From SZUA-37 sp964472525 (GTDB taxonomy: Bacteria > Pseudomonadota > Gammaproteobacteria > UBA6429 > Thiohalophilaceae), in assembly GCA_964472525.1 (NCBI GenBank), contig CAYYLL010000027.1, positions 1-41,288 on the forward strand: a stretch of 41,288 nt of DNA. The letters are read 5' to 3'. Below the pieces are notes generated by a model. It ran no database searches. It had not been told where the DNA came from and saw only the letters and a program-made list of their open reading frames with translations. Below are positions 8,333 to 16,099 of the stretch, piece after piece; the first letter of the stretch is position 1; each line of letters begins with the position of its first letter. The translations under genes and the position numbers were made by a program.

Positions 8333-9235
8333 ATGCTTAAGAACGTAACCCGGGTTGGTTTACGCATTGACGTTGATACTTTGCGCGGTACACGAGAAGG
8401 TGTACCGCGTTTGCTGACTCTTTTGAAACAACATCATATTCTGGCCAGTTTTTTCTTTAGTGTCGGGCCAGATAATATGGGGCGCCATTTATGGCGACTG
8501 CTGAAACCGGCCTTTTTCATCAAAATGCTCCGTTCCAAAGCCGCCAGCCTATATGGTTGGGATATTTTGTTGGCCGGTACTTTTTGGCCTGGTCGTAAAA
8601 TTGGGCAAACCCTGCCCGAAGTGATTCGAAACACACAAAAGGCTGACCATGAAGTTGGCTTACACGCTTGGGATCATTATAAATGGCAAACTTATGTACA
8701 AAACATGCCATGTACCGCTATCCACCGCGAATTACAGCAGGCTTATGACAGCCTGCAAAATATCACAACGTTAAAACCCAGTTGTTCCGCAGCCGCGGGG
8801 TGGAAATGCACAGATGATGTATTGCAGGAGAAAGAAAAATTCACATTCCATTACAACAGCGATTGTCGTGGGTACTCAATTTTTAGGCCTGTTATCAATG
8901 GCCATCCCGCTACCCCGCAAATTCCTGTAACCTTACCAACCTATGATGAAATCGTGGGTCGCAATGGTGTCACACAAAAGAATTACAATGAGATATTACT
9001 GGATATGATTCACCCACAACAACTGAATGTTTTAACCATTCACGCTGAAGTGGAAGGTATTGTTTGTGCTGATCTGTTCGCTGATTTTTTACAACGTGCG
9101 CATGATCGAGATATTGAATTTGTTCCACTGGGACAGTTATTACCTGAGCTGGAGCATATTCCACCGGGTAGGATTAAAATTGCCACGCAGCCTGGACGAG
9201 AGGGAAGTATGTGTTTGCAGGATAATCTAGATTAA
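8333..9235 (+). CDS. arnD: ArnD, undecaprenyl-phosphate L-Ara4FN deformylase
   Basis: A 300-aa polysaccharide-deacetylase (NodB-fold) protein that removes the formyl group from the lipid-linked sugar, making the transfer to undecaprenyl phosphate irreversible. Visible motifs are the N-terminal metal-binding LRIDVDTLRGT, the histidine segment VGLHAWDHYKWQ, and the C-terminal LTIHAEVEG. The length is close to that of E. coli ArnD. It is 45 nt after arnA and 18 nt before arnT. Confidence 0.95.
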   Translation: MLKNVTRVGLRIDVDTLRGTREGVPRLLTLLKQHHILASFFFSVGPDNMGRHLWRLLKPAFFIKMLRSKAASLYGWDILLAGTFWPGRKIGQTLPEVIRNTQKADHEVGLHAWDHYKWQTYVQNMPCTAIHRELQQAYDSLQNITTLKPSCSAAAGWKCTDDVLQEKEKFTFHYNSDCRGYSIFRPVINGHPATPQIPVTLPTYDEIVGRNGVTQKNYNEILLDMIHPQQLNVLTIHAEVEGIVCADLFADFLQRAHDRDIEFVPLGQLLPELEHIPPGRIKIATQPGREGSMCLQDNLD

Positions 9236-9253
9236 AGCAATAGGAAATTTAAG

Positions 9254-10954
9254 TTGAATACATCTTTATTAAAGACAACAAAAGTTCGTGATGCTACCCG
9301 CTCACTCATGCTGCTGTTATTGTTGGCCTATTTAATGGCGTATATTTTACCAAGTGATCTGCGACCATTATTAATTCCTGATGAATCACGTTACGCAGAA
9401 GTGCCACGTGAGATGATCACTAGTGGTGATTGGGTGGTGCCGCATTTGATTGACTTACGTTATTTCGAGAAACCCCCACTGGGTTATTGGTTAACGGCAA
9501 TATCAATACGTCTATTTGGTGAAAATAATTTTGCCGTAAGGTTATCCAGTGCACTTTCCATTGGCATAACAGCTTGGCTTATATGGTTACTATTAATTCG
9601 CAGCGGTTATCGTAAACGTAACGCACTGTTGGCTGCAGCAATTTTCCTCACCTTACTTGAGGTGTTTGTTGTAGGAACGCTTTCAATACTCGACAGTCCC
9701 TTTACGTTATTTATTAGTGGAGGGATGGTTTTATTTTATCTAGCATCAAACATTAGAGAAAACCTTATTCAGCAACGATATTATTTATCAGCAAGTGGTG
9801 TTATGTTTGGTCTGGCCTTTTTAACTAAAGGATTTCTGGCTTTTGCGCTCCCTGGCATCGTACTGTTACCGTTTATTCTCATCGTCAAACAGTACAATCT
9901 ATTATGGCGAAGTGCTTGGGTAGTCTTGTTTGCGGTACTCATAGTATTACCTTGGGCCATTGCTATTCATTTACGAGAAGCAGATTTCTGGCATTACTTT
10001 ATCTGGGAAGAACATATCCGGCGCTTTCTATCAAACAATGCCCAACATGAAGCGCCTTTCAGTTTTTATTTTGTTGCCTTGCCCGCTATGGCTTTCCCAT
10101 GGTTTAGTTTTGTACCCGCAGCAATAGCCGGATATTATTCAAAAATACAAAATAAGAATTTACTGTGGTTTCTGCTCCTCTGGTTCGGTATGCCATTATT
10201 GTTCTTTAGTATTTCGAAAGGCAAGCTGGCTACCTATATTCTTCCCTGTCTTATCCCTTTAGCAATCCTGATCTCGACGGGGCTGGTTAAGTATTTGCAA
10301 ACCGGTAAGCGGCGCTGGTTTATGCTCGGCTCAATCATTAATGCCATTGTACTCAGTATTGCCCTTGTTGCTCTGTTATATAATAAGTACGCAAGCACAA
10401 CAACTTCTCTTTATTCCGATAATGAAACACTGAAGTTTATAGCATTGGCAAGTAGTCTGTTTATTGCAGTACTGGCGTTCTTTTCGACTGTCTTTATGCA
10501 CTCGGTCTATAAGCGCCTTATTATAATTCTGTGCGCAGTGGGACTTTTATTACCAGTGATAAATTATTCTATACCCGATTCAGAGCTTGCCATTAAATCA
10601 CCTAATTTTATCTTTAAAGACATTACGAAGAAAATAAACAAAAATACTATTCTGGTATCAGATGCAAATGTTGTCCGAGCCGTTGCTTGGGTATTCAAAC
10701 GCTCAGATATTTATTTACTCTTTCCGGGTGAACTGACTTATGGTTTAGGCTATCCTGACGATACAAAAAAACTGTTGGGGATTGTCGGCTTGAAAAAATT
10801 ATTTACCAAACAACGTGCCGGTGAAATTAAAAATGATATTGCTATATTTTGTGAGGAACCCTGTACTCAAGAGCTTAAAGAAATAATCGGGGAGCATAAA
10901 GAAAAATGGTCGAATAGTGAATACACTGTATGGATCGTTCGACATGAGCAGTAA
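9254..10954 (+). CDS. arnT: ArnT, L-Ara4N lipid A transferase
   Basis: This GT83 integral membrane enzyme moves L-Ara4N from undecaprenyl phosphate to lipid A phosphates on the periplasmic side, lowering surface charge and giving resistance to polymyxin and cationic peptides. The 566 aa contain about 12 hydrophobic segments. The conserved first periplasmic loop reads IPDESRYAEVPREMI, followed by YFEKPPLGYWL. The start is TTG at 9254, chosen because AGGA lies about 8 nt upstream and the next ATG would remove the first part of the N-terminal region. The soluble C-terminal part (from about 445) is present. Confidence 0.95.
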   Translation: MNTSLLKTTKVRDATRSLMLLLLLAYLMAYILPSDLRPLLIPDESRYAEVPREMITSGDWVVPHLIDLRYFEKPPLGYWLTAISIRLFGENNFAVRLSSALSIGITAWLIWLLLIRSGYRKRNALLAAAIFLTLLEVFVVGTLSILDSPFTLFISGGMVLFYLASNIRENLIQQRYYLSASGVMFGLAFLTKGFLAFALPGIVLLPFILIVKQYNLLWRSAWVVLFAVLIVLPWAIAIHLREADFWHYFIWEEHIRRFLSNNAQHEAPFSFYFVALPAMAFPWFSFVPAAIAGYYSKIQNKNLLWFLLLWFGMPLLFFSISKGKLATYILPCLIPLAILISTGLVKYLQTGKRRWFMLGSIINAIVLSIALVALLYNKYASTTTSLYSDNETLKFIALASSLFIAVLAFFSTVFMHSVYKRLIIILCAVGLLLPVINYSIPDSELAIKSPNFIFKDITKKINKNTILVSDANVVRAVAWVFKRSDIYLLFPGELTYGLGYPDDTKKLLGIVGLKKLFTKQRAGEIKNDIAIFCEEPCTQELKEIIGEHKEKWSNSEYTVWIVRHEQ

Positions 10955-10975
10955 TACCATACAGGCGTTAAAAAA

Positions 10976-11329
10976 ATGATAGTTTACCTGCTAATTGCAC
11001 TAGCTCTGGTATTTACCACAACAGGGCAACTGTTACAAAAACTGGCAACCGCACGGGTTACACAACATAAGGGTGCGGATAGTTTTTTAAGGCAGATCAT
11101 GCTGTTTAAAGAAACTTGGTGGGCTGTCATCTGTCTGGGTTTTGGTGTTCTGACATGGTTAGTTGTGCTTTATTATATGGATGTCAGCAAAGCAACTCCC
11201 TTCCTTAGTTTGGGATTTATTCTGGTAACATTGGTATCACGCTATAAACTTAAAGAAAGAGTACCGCTAGATCGCTGGCTGGGTGTTGTACTAGTAACGA
11301 TTGGCTTATGGTTGGTGTCACTCTCATGA
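10976..11329 (+). CDS. arnE: ArnE, undecaprenyl-P-L-Ara4N flippase subunit
   Basis: A 117-aa SMR/EamA-type membrane protein with four predicted helices (about 1-20, 41-66, 70-88 and 96-116). The order arnT-arnE-arnF and the size fit the ArnE subunit of the flippase that moves lipid-linked L-Ara4N to the periplasm. Its stop overlaps the arnF start as ATGA at 11326-11329. Confidence 0.9.
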   Translation: MIVYLLIALALVFTTTGQLLQKLATARVTQHKGADSFLRQIMLFKETWWAVICLGFGVLTWLVVLYYMDVSKATPFLSLGFILVTLVSRYKLKERVPLDRWLGVVLVTIGLWLVSLS

Positions 11330-11748
11330 GTACATATAGAAATGCTTATTTTTGTATGGCTGCAAGTATTTTGTTATCAAGCGTCGCACAGTTAAGCATG
11401 AAAGTTTCCATGCTTTTTCTAGCCGAATACACTCAGCAAAACATACCATACAGCAACATATTGTTCGATCATTCTAGCGTGTTTATCTGGTTATTTTTTG
11501 GCCTGAGCTGTTACGCTATTTCGATGATATTCTGGTTATTCGCCATTGCTCGGCTAGAGTTAAGTTTGGCCTATCCCATGCTTAGCCTAAGTTATGTATT
11601 GGTTTATTTTGTCGCTATAAATTGGTCATTACTAGGAGAACATTCGTCATGGACTCGAAGTGCCGGTATATTTATAATTATCTTGGGAGTCGTATTTATT
11701 TCGCGCTCTAACCGACATAATAGTCACCCAAAACACAATTTTGAGTAA
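11326..11748 (+). CDS. arnF: ArnF, undecaprenyl-P-L-Ara4N flippase subunit
   Basis: A 140-aa four-helix SMR-like protein paired with ArnE. I chose ATG 11326, which overlaps the arnE stop as ATGA; an in-frame ATG at 11308 would add six residues but lies deeper inside arnE. The core IARLELSLAYPMLSLSYVLV matches the third-helix signature of this family, and WTRSAGIFIIILGVVFI is the last helix. Confidence 0.9.
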   Translation: MSTYRNAYFCMAASILLSSVAQLSMKVSMLFLAEYTQQNIPYSNILFDHSSVFIWLFFGLSCYAISMIFWLFAIARLELSLAYPMLSLSYVLVYFVAINWSLLGEHSSWTRSAGIFIIILGVVFISRSNRHNSHPKHNFE

Positions 11749-11765
11749 AATAAAGTAGAGCAATA

Positions 11766-12242
11766 ATGATAAAAATTATTAGTAATACAGAATTAAATAA
11801 TTTAGCGAACAGTGCTGCCAATTCTGAAAGACGGCGCTCACATTTAAACGTACATGACAGCCTTGATGCCAGTGTGCAGAGACTGTTTATTGCGACCGAA
11901 CCTGATACTTATATGCGTCCACACCGACACCCTGAACCACATAAATGGGAATTTTTGACCGTTTTAACAGGCGAAATTGATCTGCTGATATTTGATAACG
12001 AGGGTAATCTTACTCAGCGTGAAATATTATCACAAACTGATGTGCGGTCGGTCGAAATACCACCTAATATATGGCATACCTATGTATGTAAACTATCAAA
12101 AACAATCGTACTCGAAATTAAAGAAGGTGCATATACGCCTACTAAAGCCGAAGATTTTGCACCATGGACACCTGCAGAAAATTCTATAGAAGCGAGTGAA
12201 TATCTGCAGTGGATGAAAAATGCTATACCACTAACTAAATAA
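11766..12242 (+). CDS. WbuC-family cupin metalloprotein
   Basis: This 158-aa protein matches the WbuC-type cupins found in O-antigen clusters. It has the N-terminal ERRRSHLNVHDSLDASVQRL, the metal-binding MRPHRHPEPHKWE, the second cupin motif IPPNIWHTYV and the C-terminal KEGAYTPTKAEDFAPWTP. The histidines and glutamate of the cupin metal site are present. No enzymatic reaction is established for the family as far as I know. It follows arnF by 17 nt and precedes the LptF-like gene by 44 nt, so it is transcribed with the arn genes. A role in modifying or regulating a surface sugar is inference from position. Confidence 0.85.
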   Translation: MIKIISNTELNNLANSAANSERRRSHLNVHDSLDASVQRLFIATEPDTYMRPHRHPEPHKWEFLTVLTGEIDLLIFDNEGNLTQREILSQTDVRSVEIPPNIWHTYVCKLSKTIVLEIKEGAYTPTKAEDFAPWTPAENSIEASEYLQWMKNAIPLTK

Positions 12243-12286
12243 GTTATACAAACTAAACATTAAATGAATCTGATAAAGCAGGCTCT

Positions 12287-13390
12287 ATGATTATAGATCG
12301 CTACTTGGGAATACAAGTAACAAAAAGCCTTATAGGTGTAGCAACTATATTGTTGTTAATCTTTGTTAGTGGCGAATTAATCAGCTTGTTCGGTAAAGTT
12401 GCCACAGGAACCTTACATCTACAAACGGTACTGCTCTTATTAGGATTAAATAGTCTGACTAATCTGATTTTTGTTTTACCATTATCTTTTTATCTCGCAA
12501 TTTTATTAACCTTTACCAGATTGTATCAAGATAATGAAATGGTTATCTTGTCAGCCTGTGGTATTGGTCAGATACGACTTTTGCGAAGTTTATTTTTAAT
12601 GACGTTTGCTTTTACTGTTCTGATAGCTTGGTTGTCTTTGTATTTAGTTCCTAGTGTTGAAGCAATGGCGCAAGAAGTCCTAAACGAGACAAAACAAAAC
12701 AATGATCTTAACGGCATAATCCCTGGACGCTTTAAAGAACTATCTCAAGGTATTGGTGTTATCTATGCAGAGAGCAGGGATAAGGATGGTCGGATGCATA
12801 ATATACTGGTTCAACAGGAGGACTCTGCTGGCCAAATCCTGATACGTGCTAAACAGGCATATATACAAATGAATAAAGATTTGGATGAAAAATTCATCAT
12901 TTTAAAGAATGGACATCGCTATGCTGGCAAGCCTATGAGCAATAATTTTAGTTCGCTTGACTTTGAAACGTATGGTTACAGGATGGATAGTTCAAATTCC
13001 CAACCCCCTGTTCAGTTTCGTTACAATGCAATACCGACAAGCACGTTATGGTCATCAAAAAGTACTAACTCTATTTCAGAATTACAGTGGCGTATATCCG
13101 TTCCAATTTTGACTGTTCTCTTGGGTATTATGGCTATACCTCTTAGTCGCACATCAAATCGACAAGGCCGTTATAGTAAACTTGCCCTTGCGATACTCCT
13201 TTATATTGTCTATAGCAATTTATTAAATGTTTCGCGCGCCTGGATAACCAACGCTACAATTGATCCGGTTATTGGGTTATGGTGGGTGCATGGCGTTGTT
13301 ATTATTTTTATTATTTTACTCTGGTGGCAGCAACTAGGTTTATCAATACCCAGAGTATTTCACCATACTAAAAAAGAAATACATCAATGA
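12287..13390 (+). CDS. LptF-like LPS export permease, arn-linked copy
   Basis: YjgP/YjgQ-family permease of 367 aa, beginning MIIDRYLGIQVTKSL as LptF does. Three helices lie in the first 125 residues (about 13-32, 53-75 and 94-118). A periplasmic beta-jellyroll region spans about 130-250, followed by three C-terminal helices (about 268-286, 298-312 and 323-346). The conserved segment FVLPLSFYLAILLTFTRLYQDNEMVILSACGIG matches the LptF coupling region for the ATPase. LptF and LptG normally form the membrane part of the LptB2FG extractor that feeds LPS to LptC. The ATG of the next gene overlaps the stop (13387-13390). Position inside the arn operon suggests a second copy, but the housekeeping lptFG is not visible in this window. 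Confidence 0.9.
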   Translation: MIIDRYLGIQVTKSLIGVATILLLIFVSGELISLFGKVATGTLHLQTVLLLLGLNSLTNLIFVLPLSFYLAILLTFTRLYQDNEMVILSACGIGQIRLLRSLFLMTFAFTVLIAWLSLYLVPSVEAMAQEVLNETKQNNDLNGIIPGRFKELSQGIGVIYAESRDKDGRMHNILVQQEDSAGQILIRAKQAYIQMNKDLDEKFIILKNGHRYAGKPMSNNFSSLDFETYGYRMDSSNSQPPVQFRYNAIPTSTLWSSKSTNSISELQWRISVPILTVLLGIMAIPLSRTSNRQGRYSKLALAILLYIVYSNLLNVSRAWITNATIDPVIGLWWVHGVVIIFIILLWWQQLGLSIPRVFHHTKKEIHQ

Positions 13391-14451
13391 AATTAATTGA
13401 TAGTTATATTGCTCATGCAATATTAAATGGTGTTTTATTGATGACGGTAATACTTGGAGCATTATATGCTGTTATCATTTTCGCAAGTGAATCCAGCAAT
13501 ATAGGTAAAGTTGACTATACTTTGTATTCGGCATTTGAATTTACCCTCTTTAGTATCCCTCGACATATTTACGAATTATTTCCTTTAACTGTTTTGTTAG
13601 GTTCCGTCATGGGATTAGGACGATTAACAAGTACGGGTGAACTTATGGTGATTCGAACTAGTGGTGTATCATTATTTCGTATCATTATTTCAGTGATTAG
13701 AGTGGCTCTGGTTTTAATTTTCTTAGGGATGCTTATCGGTGAAGTAATTGCGCCGCCAATGACTCAGTATGCACAATTAAGAAAAGTACAAAGCTTATCA
13801 GAGCAAATGAGTTTGAATACCGATTACGGATTATGGGCGAGAGATTCAGATGTTTACATCCATATTCGTCGGGTTGAAAACAATGGAAAATTGACTGGAA
13901 TTAAGCTGTATAAATTTAATAAGAACCAAAAGCTACAATCGATAATTTCTGCAGCTAGCGCCGAACATAAAAAGGAAAGTTGGGAACTCAGTAACGTTGT
14001 ACAAACTGAATTTTTGAAGCCGGGTATTGTACAAAAACACATGAGTCATCTTCTTTGGAGTAGCCTGCTAAAGCCAGAATTAATCGATATGGTGTCAATC
14101 TGGCCGGAACACTTATCTATTTGGAAGTTGAGAGATTATATAAGTTATTTGCAAAAGAATGATCTCGATTCAAGCCAATACGAGTTATCATTCTGGCATA
14201 AGGTGATGATGCCATTAACAATTGCAACGATGGTGTTACTTGCGATTCCATTTGTTTTTGTATCAGCAAGAGAAGGAAGCGTAGGTAATCGCATCTTTCT
14301 GGGCTTTCTTGCTGGCCTAACGTATTATATTGTTAGTCAACTCATTGGACAAGCGAGTATAGTTTACAGTATACCTGCTTGGGTCGGCGCGAGTATTCCT
14401 ACACTTTTAGTGTTAACTTTCAGTCTATATAATGTTTCGCGTATTCGATAG
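13387..14451 (+). CDS. LptG-like LPS export permease, arn-linked copy
   Basis: This is the partner of the preceding LptF-like protein: 354 aa with the same three helices, jellyroll and three helices layout. The N-terminus MKLIDSYIAHAIL and the segment LFPLTVLLGSVMGLGRLTSTGELMVIRTSGVS match LptG. The C-terminal helices cover about 273-293, 301-322 and 331-350. Translation is coupled by a 4-nt overlap. No LptA, B, C or D is encoded nearby, so the pair would have to share an LptB ATPase encoded elsewhere. The 150 nt that follow the gene show no convincing terminator. Confidence 0.9.
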   Translation: MKLIDSYIAHAILNGVLLMTVILGALYAVIIFASESSNIGKVDYTLYSAFEFTLFSIPRHIYELFPLTVLLGSVMGLGRLTSTGELMVIRTSGVSLFRIIISVIRVALVLIFLGMLIGEVIAPPMTQYAQLRKVQSLSEQMSLNTDYGLWARDSDVYIHIRRVENNGKLTGIKLYKFNKNQKLQSIISAASAEHKKESWELSNVVQTEFLKPGIVQKHMSHLLWSSLLKPELIDMVSIWPEHLSIWKLRDYISYLQKNDLDSSQYELSFWHKVMMPLTIATMVLLAIPFVFVSAREGSVGNRIFLGFLAGLTYYIVSQLIGQASIVYSIPAWVGASIPTLLVLTFSLYNVSRIR

Positions 14452-14608
14452 CTTGGTAGTTTGCATCTATTAAGCCGCCTTTACGTTACCAACATAACCT
14501 GGGTTCTGGTCAGATTAGACTTCAAGTAGATAAGACCATTATTTTCTGCTGCGATATTAGTTTGAACGGTTTAAGTAAGACTGGAGAGGTTGTGTTTAAT
14601 ATTCAAAT

Positions 14609-14663
14609 TTAACATAAACTTAACATTCTCTTTACCTGCAGCTAACCTGTTTCTTGATATATT
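14609..14663 (+). promoter_or_regulatory. ugd promoter with four 11-bp-spaced direct repeats
   Basis: TTAAC (14609), TTAAC (14620), TTTAC (14631) and CTAAC (14642) start exactly 11 bp apart. A -10-like TATATT begins at 14658, 12 nt after the last repeat, identical spacing to the arnB promoter. The middle of the two arrays is nearly the same (CTTAACAYTCTSTTTAC). This indicates one regulator for both units, most simply the OmpR-type regulator at 3205-3882. Confidence 0.75.
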
Positions 14664-14707
14664 TTCGGTATCATAAAAAATGTAATTTACTGCTTGAAGG
14701 AAATAAA

Positions 14708-16027
14708 TTGAAAGTTACAATCTTTGGTGTTGGTTATGTAGGATTAGTGCAAGCAGCCGTGTTTGCAAATGTTGGTCATGATGTTGTTTGTATTGATACA
14801 AATGCTGAACATATAGAGAATTTAAAAAAAGGTATCGTATCAATACATGAACCCGGTTTAGAATCACTCGTTATTCATAATTATAACGAAGGTCGTTTAA
14901 AGTTTACAACTGATGCAGCTTTTGCTGTTGAACACGGAGAGTTTCAGTTTATTGCCGTAGGAACACCTTCAGACGAAGATGGATCTGCTGATTTACAATA
15001 TGTTTTAAATGTTGCTACAACCATTGCTCAGAATATGACTGAGCCTAGGATTATTATTGATAAATCCACTGTGCCCGTTGGTACGGGTGATAAGGTTAGA
15101 TTAACAGTTCAGAAAATACTGGATGAACGCTCTTTGGACTTAGAGTTTCATGTTGTATCTAATCCTGAATTTTTAAAAGAAGGGGAGGCCGTCGCCGACT
15201 GTAAAAAACCTGATCGAATTGTTATCGGTACGAGTAATTCATACGTTGAAAAAAAGATGAGATCGTTGTTGTCTCCTTTTAATCGAAACCATGATCGTAT
15301 TATTATTATGGATATTCGTAGTGCCGAACTCACCAAATATGTTGCAAATTGTATGTTAGCAACAAAAATAAGTTTTATGAACGAAATGTCTAATATTGCA
15401 GATAAAGTAGGAGCTGATATTGAAGCGGTACGACATGGTATTGGTTCTGATAGTCGCATAGGGTATCAATTTATTTACCCGGGTTGTGGCTACGGTGGTT
15501 CATGTTTTCCAAAAGACATAAAAGCATTGATACAGACTGCGGATAGCCTTGATTACGATGCGCAAATTCTTAAATCAGTTGAGAATGTTAATGCATTTCA
15601 GAAAAATATTCTTTTTAATAAAATTTCAAAACACTATAATGGTAATTTAAAAGGTAAAATTTTTGCTCTGTGGGGGTTAAGTTTTAAACCAAATACTGAC
15701 GATATGCGAGAAGCACCAAGTTGTTCTTTAATGCAAGCGTTGTGGGATGCCGGTGCTATTGTGCAGGCATTTGATCCACAAGCAATGAATGAATGTAAAC
15801 GTATTTACGGTAAGAGAGAAGATCTGATTTTAGTGGCTAATGAAGAATCCGCATTAAAAAATGCCGATGCACTTGTGATAGTAACTGAATGGCAACAATT
15901 TAAAGCGCCAGATTTTGGCGAGATTAAAAAAAATCTGAATCACCCAATCATATTTGATGGCAGAAACTTATATAACCAAAATGATTTATCTAAGTATGGT
16001 TTTAAATATTATTCGATTGGCAGGTAA
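14708..16027 (+). CDS. ugd: Ugd, UDP-glucose 6-dehydrogenase
   Basis: The enzyme oxidises UDP-glucose to UDP-glucuronate with two NAD+, providing the substrate of ArnA. The start is TTG 14708: GAAGG lies 7 nt upstream, the protein then opens with the Rossmann motif MKVTIFGVGYVGL, and longer forms would begin inside the -10 box. The 439 aa include the central helix region, the catalytic C266 in PGCGYGGSCFPKD and its lysine, and the C-terminal LWGLSFKPNTDDMREAPS motif. It has its own promoter 3' of the LptG-like gene, with the same operator as arnB. Confidence 0.96.
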   Translation: MKVTIFGVGYVGLVQAAVFANVGHDVVCIDTNAEHIENLKKGIVSIHEPGLESLVIHNYNEGRLKFTTDAAFAVEHGEFQFIAVGTPSDEDGSADLQYVLNVATTIAQNMTEPRIIIDKSTVPVGTGDKVRLTVQKILDERSLDLEFHVVSNPEFLKEGEAVADCKKPDRIVIGTSNSYVEKKMRSLLSPFNRNHDRIIIMDIRSAELTKYVANCMLATKISFMNEMSNIADKVGADIEAVRHGIGSDSRIGYQFIYPGCGYGGSCFPKDIKALIQTADSLDYDAQILKSVENVNAFQKNILFNKISKHYNGNLKGKIFALWGLSFKPNTDDMREAPSCSLMQALWDAGAIVQAFDPQAMNECKRIYGKREDLILVANEESALKNADALVIVTEWQQFKAPDFGEIKKNLNHPIIFDGRNLYNQNDLSKYGFKYYSIGR

Positions 16028-16063
16028 AATAGTAGTTAATAAATTTATATGAGGTAACTTTTT

Positions 16064-16093
16064 ATGTATCAACAAATGTGGAGTTTAATTTAA
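16064..16093 (+). other. nine-codon ORF with a Shine-Dalgarno, possible gene stub
   Basis: GAGGTAAC at 16051 is followed by ATG 16064, then YQQMWSLI and a stop at 16091-16093, just before the end of the convergent RND gene. It may be a chance ORF, a tiny peptide, or the start of a gene lost by rearrangement downstream of ugd. Confidence 0.2.
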
Positions 16094-16099
16094 AAACTA

